In this document: one piece after another, positions 10,001 through 15,676 of the stretch | Layout: every line of letters starts with the position of its first letter | Numbering within the stretch: the first letter of the stretch is position 1 | Assembly: GCA_049602155.1 (NCBI GenBank) | Contig: JBMYRH010000017.1 | Span: forward strand, 1-64,000 | Direction of reading: 5' to 3' | Length of the DNA stretch: 64,000 nucleotides | Source: JBMYRH01 sp049602155 | Lineage (GTDB): Bacteria > Myxococcota_A > UBA9042 > PHBI01 > JBMYRH01 | The notes under the pieces: model-generated | What the model saw: only the letters and a program-made list of their open reading frames with translations | Database searches by the model: none | What the model was told of the DNA's origin: nothing | Made by a program: the position numbers and the translations under genes

Positions 10001-11892
10001 TCTTCGCCGACACCCTGTGGGGTGACTTGACCCCCGATGACCATGCGGTGCTCGACGCCAAGCTCGGCGTGATGATCGACAACTTCCTCGCCCTCGTTGA
10101 GAGCCATCACTGGGCGCTCTTCAATGGCAACAACTGGACGCCAGCGCTGGTGCACGGGGCGCTCGCCTGGGCCATCGCTTACTACCATGAGGACCCCCGT
10201 GCGCCCGAGGTCGCGTTGCTCGGGATCGGCACGATGTGGTGGCACTTCGACATGTGGAAAAGCGACGGCGCCTATGAAGAGGGCGTGTCCTACGGCGGAC
10301 ACGACATGACCCTGCTCTACAAGGTCGTGCAGCTCTACAAGAAGAGCTTTGGCACCCCGCACTTCATGCCTTGGGCCCACCTGAAAGGGACAGGTCGCTG
10401 GTACGTCGACACGATGGCCCCTGACGGCTGGACGCTCGACTTCGGTGACTCCAATACGCACCACGCCTGGAACACCAGCGCACCGCTGCTGGGCGAGTTC
10501 GCTCATGAATGGGCGCTTGACCAGACGAGCGAGGTCGATGCCTGCGTGGTGCGAGACTACTGGATGCGTAAGTACTACTTCCACGGCTTCAATGACCCCT
10601 GGATGATGCAGCCGTGGATGGCTCGGGATTGGCTCGGCCTCATGGCGGAATGCGACATCGAGACCCCGGCGACCGAGATCGCCACCTACCCCGTGGGCGG
10701 CTGGTCCATGTTGATGAGCCACAACCCGGAGAGCTCGGGGCTCACCGATGCGCTGGAGGAGCACCATAAAGGGCATGACGCCGACAAGACGATGCTCGCG
10801 GCGAGCTCCGTCCCGAACACCTACTCGCACATGGAGGCAGACTTCGGCTCGCTCATCTGGTCAGCCTTTGGGTCACGGCTGATCGCCGATATCGGCTACG
10901 GCAGCCAGGCGAAGGACATCTACTCCGTCGAGAAGCTCATCGACGGTGTCGCCTACGAGCAGAGCGACAACAACCCGATGGGGCACAGCACGCTCTACAT
11001 CCCTGAGGCGACCTTCGAGCATTCAAGCACCGGCTTGCTGCAGAACACGAGCCAGATCAAGGGCGGCATTGGCACCATCGAGGCGTCTCAGTGGGGAGCC
11101 CTCAAAGGCGTCCATATGGACGGCGCATTCGTTTACGGCAAGGTCGAGGGTAACCCTGCCTACGCGGAGGCCGAGGCCAATGGCTGGCTAGAGTCCTTTG
11201 ACCGCTGGCTCTTGCAGCTCCCGGGCGGCCACTTTCTGGTCGTCGACAGCATCGTCGCGCGCGCAGACCGCGGTCCAGTGAGCGCGGCGGAGACCTGGGT
11301 CTTCAACCACGACCCGATGGACGATCCAGCACAGGCCTGCAAGTACAACGAATTGCACGTCGAGGTGACGCGCATCGACGATGGCACCGTAGAACTCAGG
11401 CCCTCATGCGTGACGCTCTTTTATGCCGATGAGAGCACGACAAAGGCGCAGATCCTCGCAGCCTCCATCGTCCCCGGCGCCTTCAACGAGCCCGAGGTCT
11501 TCGAGAACCGGAAACAATGGAGCGGCAGCACCATCCACAATCGGGTTCGCTACACCCCTGAGGCCCCCTTCACCCAGGACACCCGGGTCTTCGCGCTCAT
11601 CGCTTCTTCTAGCGGAGACACCTTCCCGGAGGCCTCGCTGGAGGTGACCCCTTGTGCGAACACCGACGACGCCTGCTTTGCTCTCACCCTGGACGGAGAG
11701 GTCACTACCATCCACCTCGCTCATGACGGAGAGCGCCCGGTCTTAAGCAGCACGGAGACCTGCGGTGACGGCTTCATTCACGGCAATGAGAGCTGTGATG
11801 ACGGCAACCTTACCCACGGTGATGGCTGCAGTGACACCTGCGCTATCGAGGCGAACTTCGAGTGCGAAGGCGAGCCAAGCCTCTGTCACTGA
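4012..11892 (+). CDS. Giant multimodular lipoprotein: Calx-beta, beta-helix, PL14-like and heparinase II/III-like lyase modules
   Basis: ATG 4012 is chosen over the upstream in-frame ATG at 3934 because AGGGAG (4001-4006) precedes it and it opens a lipoprotein signal with LSAC (Cys18). The 2,626 residues read: acidic EPDDAT stalk (25-122); Cys-rich CDDGxxCT and DUF4215-like repeats (123-519); Calx-beta-like domain (about 521-637); parallel beta-helix of PL6/DUF1565 type (about 642-1107); Cys-rich spacer; a segment like PL14/alginate lyase (about 1199-1443, with YRIRFGAGFDFVKGGKLPGL and WHQVQTRI); Cys-rich spacer; uncharacterised beta-rich region (about 1544-1837); an alpha-toroid plus beta-sandwich of heparinase II/III (PL15/17-like) type (about 1837-2580, with NNWTPALVHGAL, YEEGVSYGGH and ADIGYG); and a terminal DUF4215 repeat. 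Likely a surface-anchored uronan/alginate-degrading enzyme; the substrate is inferred. The same frame stays open past the stop. Confidence 0.85.
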   Translation: MRAVWRFGCVSLLFLSACSGADPTSPNEGAADAAQSPDVAAAADAGATQDIVPSADTPETPDDTSVIAPDDAIEPDDATEGDATEPDDATEGDATEPDDATEPDDATEPDDATEPDDAVTPACEVSAPCDDGNPCTVDDICSVDAEGIAACTGTPMDVDDGNPCTEDLCLEGEVYHGDLDDGPCEIDDPCSETGVCASGLCFPETPCECYADSDCAQPGNLCDGIAFCDTSGDTPMCAIQAGSPVICGPAVQLCHTATCNPESGACEEVPTEDGAPCDDSNACTDGDQCLLGFCGGDTVTCDDGAFCNGLETCSATDGCLQGTAPNLDDGVDCTVDACDEETDTVLHTVDDAACDDETFCNGAETCDATEGCLAGTAPELDDGVACTVDTCDEDADMVVHTPDDTPCQASELCITDSCDPVEGCVQSVTLGCCGNGITEEAEGCDDSGESEACDSDCSEVACGDGLLNVTAGELCDDGAESESCDTDCTAPSCGDDLVNAAAGEACDGDLACTDSCTLIAQVSVTVTQPMAYEGGAVPATVRLDLVEAVTYDTHVAITTSGSALSGDDYTLSVGEALVSDTVTIPAGTDSVVLAITPTVTSEMERTELLTLTLEPNDDIILIDGQARATVTLVEHGPSPGAVYHVAEDGDDAAAGTLEAPFKTLGFAVSVLSAGDTLFVHDGTYLNAGFSEDHGEDGTAHNDNGVIAQVEVSGDAETWTRIAAYPDGNATRPLLRFDGEGGIQLKPGSSHVIIEGLEIEGPNRVIRHEWAHAHRWSKEALYIGRGFFTWGPVHHIVVRDCDVHHTPNSGIRFNKADYVLVEGNTVSNATWWSSSAESGIVVATAEHVDELDVVKILYSGNTVYNNWNFMEFCSGPLEGSTEDAYGNCDHYTGGIIDGQGLYVTRNNDTYLHGRMRFENNVAFNNGFGGVVYHKTDRGELVNNLVFMNGSYPGTSRYTGLTLNTADDVLIRNNIVWAREDGDYAIKNNGNASQVVTTHNYVVGKTQFGSVSDNTIVSMVDAPPFDDFFTQVTGIADIAPDPNALIGPSSAAEIDGVLKSLELDFTPLSTSWQVIDAGTAQGAPPIDAKGTMRPLDMATDIGAYEVAADARCTEQGLESGAQCDDGLASTKDDTCGAHGGCQGAPYSCTPQQCEASGQHNGVDCDVIYSASGVSCDDENPASIYDTCDGDGGCQGTTPPDVLVHAHFEDQALGSYSQAMLPEDFEDAQSWSNGLDEGRVTIIEEDGQRFMRVSYPTGGVGTALGGTQFKVPLGGQYEELFISYRIRFGAGFDFVKGGKLPGLCGGDCNTGGDVPDGTDGFSARLMWRTGGNVMQYMYMPDQVNQWGDNLYWSEGGQRYFDPGAWHQVQTRIVMNTPGESDGIIQSWFDGELALDRGDVRLRDVDTLALDTIYFSTFFGGSGEDWAPTADEVVDFDDLVVSTGPVSFEPDSGAVDCAQLNPDWALCDDALACTADSCDAVTGCVHTPNDSLCLDDDLCNGTEVCMPEQGCALGPALDCDDNDPCTIDSCDPLTGCQHELGPPGPQGCTTEWGLISESLFDKLELLPAPPEATLDIEWPEHIAQLRWDTLEAQDLPQGWGAEPGCSSGLWDPERITAGAQYLGANGQEKCWAAVGNGSFYGGSDARYFYFRNRDKNSLSDPIVGDPAWVQARFPVPPGHVIRTVDFELYTLRLFGFPPELCFDSWTQEDGSCDYNTLEPWGDSDAGLYILWTVPGASHYEVTGPHLPTEAPGDWKTVTLSPEVPEALADAEELVVTLFVYRQYPRVCWHKVDTETGELLLDDEGEPIKTCADGYAGHNLRLNAITMETEAKEISEADEGPPVTHPRLFGTDAEWLADHAALEEMPCANIPQSDGVIGDLENIKNLWDIATLGARPCKDEEVPTLADHPDTAPYLQDIEALKEADAWDPNPLGALHAIRRAKACLAGPEPEACQSTPEDLATLIAAFKTEELATIDDAAWCATACSVGFDLQTGPLMFRWAIFADTLWGDLTPDDHAVLDAKLGVMIDNFLALVESHHWALFNGNNWTPALVHGALAWAIAYYHEDPRAPEVALLGIGTMWWHFDMWKSDGAYEEGVSYGGHDMTLLYKVVQLYKKSFGTPHFMPWAHLKGTGRWYVDTMAPDGWTLDFGDSNTHHAWNTSAPLLGEFAHEWALDQTSEVDACVVRDYWMRKYYFHGFNDPWMMQPWMARDWLGLMAECDIETPATEIATYPVGGWSMLMSHNPESSGLTDALEEHHKGHDADKTMLAASSVPNTYSHMEADFGSLIWSAFGSRLIADIGYGSQAKDIYSVEKLIDGVAYEQSDNNPMGHSTLYIPEATFEHSSTGLLQNTSQIKGGIGTIEASQWGALKGVHMDGAFVYGKVEGNPAYAEAEANGWLESFDRWLLQLPGGHFLVVDSIVARADRGPVSAAETWVFNHDPMDDPAQACKYNELHVEVTRIDDGTVELRPSCVTLFYADESTTKAQILAASIVPGAFNEPEVFENRKQWSGSTIHNRVRYTPEAPFTQDTRVFALIASSSGDTFPEASLEVTPCANTDDACFALTLDGEVTTIHLAHDGERPVLSSTETCGDGFIHGNESCDDGNLTHGDGCSDTCAIEANFECEGEPSLCH
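4231..4368 (+). repeat. EPDDAT / EGDAT hexa- and pentapeptide stalk repeat
   Basis: 18-nt units encoding EPDDAT (4231, 4264, 4297, 4315, 4333, 4351) are interspersed with two 15-nt EGDAT units (4249, 4282). They form a strongly acidic spacer directly behind the lipidated N-terminus. Confidence 0.85.
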
Positions 11893-13359
11893 GGCGACGC
11901 TTGGTTCGGTCCGAACTGCCATAATGAGCGCCGCACGACGCTGCTGGAGTGCGAGATCGCTGTCGGTGAGTGCGACAAGGTGCTCGTCCCCAATGATCAG
12001 GGTCAGTTCATCCTCCAAGGAGAAGGGGGCTGGGAGGTGACCGATGAAGACCTCTCCGGTCAGACCGTGTGCATCCCAAGCGGCGCTTATAGCCACATGA
12101 ACTTCCAGGGGCTCAAGGGCAGTGAGGGGGCGCCAATCCTCATCACCAACTGCGGCCAAGGCCGGGTGGTCATCGACGCCGAGGGCGCCTACGCGGCGCT
12201 CGGCGCCGACAGAGCCGCCCACCTGCGTATCCTGGGCACGGGCGACCCGGGAGAGCCCTACGGCTTTCACTTCAAAAACGCGGGCTCCTGGACCGCAGTC
12301 ATCAAGATGAAGGAGGGCGCCACCCATATCGAGATCGGCTATGTCGAGGTCGAAGGACCTGGCTATACAGGCATCGCCATTCAGGCCTACCCCTACTGTG
12401 ACGCGTCACTTGGGCGCGACTCCTTCACCCAGTACGACACCCACGTGCACCATTCCTACGTCCACGGCGTCTCCGGTGAGGGGCTCTATCTCGGCCCCTC
12501 TCACTATCACGAGGAGATCTCACCGACCTCCATCTCAGCGGCCTGCCCTGAGGGCTTCCCCGAGGCGGCGCTTCGCGGCGTCGAGGTGCACCACAACGTC
12601 ATCGAGGACACCGGGCGCGACGCCATCCAGGTCGGCGCGGCCATCGAGGGGATGCGCATCCACGACAACATCATCCGTCGCTATGCCCTGCAAGGCGACT
12701 GGGGCCACACCGGCGGCATCCAGATCAACCCGGGCTCAGTCGGCCACGTCTTCAACAATCATATCGACGCGACCGGCCTTGAGACCTTCGATAACGCCTT
12801 TCAGGTCGCTGGCGGCGTCGACGGCCCGACCTATATTTACAATAACGTCGTCATCGGCAGCGAGGTCCCCTTCCTCAAGCTCAACCGCATGGGTAACCCC
12901 GAGAGCCCCGTGTACGTGATGAACAACACCTTTGTGCTCAACCCCGAGAGGAGCTCCACACTCTCGATCGCCTGCGCAGAGGCTTGGGAGCAGCCCTTCT
13001 TCATCACCAACAACATCTTCACCGAGTACGCCTACGTCGGGACCTTCATCTATGAAAACGTCGACGGCGTGGCGTACAGCAAGATCATCGGCGACCAGAA
13101 CGACAACTGCCCCATCAACGGTGAAATCTACCTAAACGGACCGGACACCGACCAACAGATTCCCGGCAACCTCTACCTCAAAGACTCACAAGATGTGGGC
13201 TTCGCTGCCCTCCACCAAGGCGACTATCACCTGCTAGCGGACTCACCAGCGGTCGGCACAGGCGAGGACTTGAGCGACCTCGTCACAGACGATTACGACG
13301 GTCAGGCGCGTCCTGCTGGGCCTTTCGACCAGGGCGCCTACGTCTACATTGAGGACTAG
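11893..13359 (+). CDS. Beta-helix segment in frame with the upstream giant ORF after one TGA; no start or signal of its own
   Basis: Immediately after TGA 11890-11892 the same frame stays open for 488 codons to TAG 13357-13359. It encodes a right-handed beta-helix (HNVIEDTGRDAIQVG, HDNIIRR and FNNHIDATG rungs), pectate-lyase-like in style and possibly PL6-related. The first plausible start, GTG 11980, has no ribosome binding site, would remove well-formed Cys-containing sequence, and there is no signal peptide. A secreted fold without an export signal, flush against a secreted multi-domain ORF, suggests it was (or still is, by readthrough) part of the upstream protein. Alternatives are a sequencing error at the stop or a decayed fragment. 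Confidence 0.6.
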   Translation, partial: GDAWFGPNCHNERRTTLLECEIAVGECDKVLVPNDQGQFILQGEGGWEVTDEDLSGQTVCIPSGAYSHMNFQGLKGSEGAPILITNCGQGRVVIDAEGAYAALGADRAAHLRILGTGDPGEPYGFHFKNAGSWTAVIKMKEGATHIEIGYVEVEGPGYTGIAIQAYPYCDASLGRDSFTQYDTHVHHSYVHGVSGEGLYLGPSHYHEEISPTSISAACPEGFPEAALRGVEVHHNVIEDTGRDAIQVGAAIEGMRIHDNIIRRYALQGDWGHTGGIQINPGSVGHVFNNHIDATGLETFDNAFQVAGGVDGPTYIYNNVVIGSEVPFLKLNRMGNPESPVYVMNNTFVLNPERSSTLSIACAEAWEQPFFITNNIFTEYAYVGTFIYENVDGVAYSKIIGDQNDNCPINGEIYLNGPDTDQQIPGNLYLKDSQDVGFAALHQGDYHLLADSPAVGTGEDLSDLVTDDYDGQARPAGPFDQGAYVYIED

Positions 13360-13830
13360 CTCGGCTGCGAAGATACGACCGTCTGTCGAGACGCGGACGG
13401 CGATGGCTACGGAGGTCCCGATGACGCGATGTCCGCCTGTGGCGCTATCTCAGGCTACATCGCCGATGGAAGCGGCTGCTGCGACAGCGACGCAGATGCC
13501 TTCCCAGACAACGGCCTGAGCGCCACGGTGCCGAATGACTGTGGGGACTACGACTACGACTGCGATGGCGAAGAGACCTTGGGCGAATCAGGGACAGCCT
13601 CCTGTCCAGACACCGTGACCGTCGGCTACGAGGGTGAGTGCAACCCTATCGGGGCCGGCTGGATCGCCGTAGGGACCGAAGACGACTGGCTGACACCGCC
13701 ACCGGCGTGCGGCCACAGCGGGCTCCTACTCGACAGCTGCGGCTACGACGTCATCTGCGAGCCAATGCTCAACGAAAACATCTACGTCTGCAGACCTTTG
13801 GGGTCGGACGCGGTTCAGCCTTGCCATTGA
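13360..13830 (+). CDS. MopE-like Cys-rich C-terminal segment in frame after a TAG; no credible start
   Basis: Directly after TAG 13357-13359 the frame is again open for 156 codons. It contains DADGDGYGGPDD, then YDYDCDGEETLGE, the divergent two halves of the MopE/putative metal-binding repeat, followed by a Cys-rich tail ending in QPCH. ATG 13429 is the first candidate start but cuts the first metal-binding half and lacks a signal peptide and a clear Shine-Dalgarno. MopE motifs usually end long secreted proteins, so this reads as the natural C-terminus of the 4012-13359 chain. Confidence 0.55.
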   Translation, partial: LGCEDTTVCRDADGDGYGGPDDAMSACGAISGYIADGSGCCDSDADAFPDNGLSATVPNDCGDYDYDCDGEETLGESGTASCPDTVTVGYEGECNPIGAGWIAVGTEDDWLTPPPACGHSGLLLDSCGYDVICEPMLNENIYVCRPLGSDAVQPCH

Positions 13831-13940
13831 GCTCTCCAAGCATGCGCATCAAAAGGGCACGTGCTCAGGGCCCCCGCGCCTTTGAACCCGGGGGTCTCGT
13901 CACGGCGCTCTGCACCCGCAGCCCCTCCGCGGTGACGCAC

Positions 13941-14909
13941 CTACTCGGTCGTCAGTTCCACATTCTGGGTGTCGAGCGGGCCGTCAAAGGAGACCGCAAA
14001 GATGCAGGCCTCGGGGCCCGCGCACTTCTCCATGTGGGGTGAGCCGGCGACCTCATGCCACACCGAACCAGGGCCAAGCGCCTTGACCGCCTCTGCGCTC
14101 TCACCACGGTGATGCTCTCCTTGCAACACAGCCGCTGCAAAAGACGCAGAGTGGGTGTGGATGTTTGTGCTCATCCCCGGTGGGAACCAGAATATCGCTT
14201 CGAAGGCGCCCTCCTTCGGGTTTCCGTGAATCACAAACATCTTGGGGCTGTTCTCCATCCCCTCGCGCACGACCTTCCAGGGGATCGCGTCACCCGCTGT
14301 CTCCTTCTTCTCGAAGGTCCCCTCGACCGCAGCCTCGACCGGCTTCATGTCGACAGCGCCCTTAAAGCTGACCATGAAGACGCAGGGGGCCTCGCTTTGG
14401 CACGCGTTGAAGTGCGACGCCCCACCTGGTTGAACCCAACTCGAGAACTTGGGCAACATCGCGGCAGTCGCTTCATCAGCGCCGCTGACGAACCCGTCGG
14501 TCAATGACACGCCGACATAGTCGGCGCTGTGGATGTGAAGAGGCGCCTTCGCACCCGGGGGCATCTTGACCAGCGCTGAGAAGGCGCCTTTGGAGGGGTC
14601 ACCTTTGATGATGTAGACGTGGATCCCTTCGGGCTTCTCGGGGTTGAATGGCCTCCACGCGATTTCTTCTGCGGTGAAGTTGCCGGCGGGAGCCGGCGAG
14701 GTCCGCGCCTCCGGCTCCGCACTTTACGAAATATATCACAAAATGAAGAGAACACTAATAACATGCCAGCTACAACANNNNNNNNNNGCCTCCTTGGTCG
14801 TGTGCGCTGTGGCCTCGGCCTTGATGTCGGTGTGGCTCGCCTGAGTCGTCGCGCAACCCGTCAAGGCCACTGCAGTTGTACACACAAGGATGGTTGAAAG
14901 TCGCTTCAT
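13941..14909 (-). CDS. Two-cupin (DUF4437-like) lipoprotein, interrupted by an assembly gap
   Basis: The 3' part (13941 to about 14715) encodes two homologous cupin units; each has a HGNPKEG/KGDPSKG-type strand, a PPG turn and a His-rich metal site (LHIHSAD and NIHTHSAS). Reading upstream, the frame runs to an in-frame TAA (14724-14726) inside a short AT-rich stretch that abuts the N gap at 14778-14787. Beyond the gap, ATG at 14909 starts MKRLSTILVCTTAVALTGC, a textbook lipoprotein signal with LTGC (Cys19). I infer that both ends belong to one gene and that the junction is missing or wrong sequence. The role is unknown; such bicupins may bind a metal and a small substrate in the envelope. Confidence 0.7.
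14778..14787. other. Assembly gap (10 N) with anomalous AT-rich flank
   Basis: Ten Ns. The 56 bases on the left (14722-14777) are far richer in A/T than anything around them and break the cupin frame with a TAA. This looks like a poor contig end rather than biology. Confidence 0.95.
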
Positions 14910-15587
14910 GTCGTGTCCCGTCAGTGTCGTTGGCCGCGGCGCCGCACGCCTTGGCAGATAGGACGCTCATGAAAATTCATCGTTCACCTAAGCGCAAGGC
15001 GACGCGGCACAGACGTGTGGCGAGGCGGTCGCCCTCGCTGCGTCGGCTGCATCGGCCGGGGGTTGCATGCTCGAGGGAGGGGCGCCGACTCGGAGGCTGA
15101 GCGCCCTCGGGAGCACAGCTCAGGTCAGGTCAGGTAGGGCAAGGAGGCGAACATCAAAACTCCCATCACGGTGACGAACCTGACCAAGTGTGTTTCCGCT
15201 GCAACAAGATCTGCCATGAGCCTCTCCATGAACCGAGCCTGGGTGAACGTTCTCAGATTAAACAACGGAAGCCATGCAAAATCTACCCAAACCATTTACG
15301 GATAGGTTTTTTTGACTCCTCAGCAACAGGAACAAAGAGGCCCAGAGCGCATACCGCCAACACGTCATAGACACGCACCCCCCTCCCTCGCAGTCCCCTG
15401 ATCCCGCCATCATGAATCAGTTATGAGCAAGTATTTGACTCACCCGTTTCAGCCTGTGTCCAATGTGACTGCTCACCTTACCGTTCATGGAGGTAAGAAA
15501 CTGGATTCACATAGATTTTAACCATACACGCTGAGTCCTCCGATGCTCCTGGAGCGATCTAAGGGCGCCCCGATTATGCGGCTACAC
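14910..15587. other. Long intergenic region upstream of the kinase gene
   Basis: About 680 bases with no convincing gene on either strand. Visible are a triple CAGGT direct repeat near 15123-15136, an AAGGAGG-like motif near 15140 with no good ORF after it, and a weak AAACC/GGTTT hairpin followed by seven T (15289-15313) that could be a minor terminator. The right half (about 15280-15540) is lower in GC than the flanks, as expected for a regulatory region. Confidence 0.5.
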
Positions 15588-15617
15588 TTGTCGAGTTTCC
15601 CGAGTGGGCTCTATAAT
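15588..15617 (+). promoter_or_regulatory. Sigma70-like promoter of the kinase-FGE gene
   Basis: TTGTCG at 15588-15593 and a perfect TATAAT at 15612-15617 with an 18-nt spacer, about 60 nt before the GTG start at 15677. This is the best-looking consensus promoter in the window; housekeeping promoters of this quality are uncommon in high-GC DNA. Confidence 0.55.
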
Positions 15618-15629
15618 CTCCACAGGGCC

Positions 15630-15657
15630 AGTCTACGGAGCACGCTCCACGTAGACT
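15630..15657 (+). promoter_or_regulatory. Hairpin in the 5' leader of the kinase gene
   Basis: AGTCTAC (15630-15636) plus GGAG pair with CTCC and GTAGACT (15651-15657), closing on a CACG loop with a 2-nt AC bulge. It starts about where transcription from the TATAAT box should begin and ends 20 nt before the start codon, so it could stabilise or gate the leader. Confidence 0.45.
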
Positions 15658-15676
15658 AAGACACGGATGAGGGTAA

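Noticed and set aside
9967..10830. Antisense open frame (287 codons) under the heparinase-like module
   Set aside because: Arg/Val/His-rich with no motif; opposite strand encodes well-conserved lyase signatures.
11890..11892. TGA read as selenocysteine
   Set aside because: No SECIS-like hairpin or redox motif (CxxU or similar) recognised next to the codon, and a second in-frame stop (TAG) follows at 13357; readthrough, mutation or error explains both more simply.
13871..13936. GC-rich hairpins (CCCCCG/CGGGGG and CGTCAC/GTGACG) between convergent genes
   Set aside because: No T-tract and large loops; too weak to call a terminator.
14876..15100. 74-codon plus-strand ORF right of the assembly gap
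   Set aside because: Arg-rich, no SD, antisense to the cupin lipoprotein signal peptide at its start.
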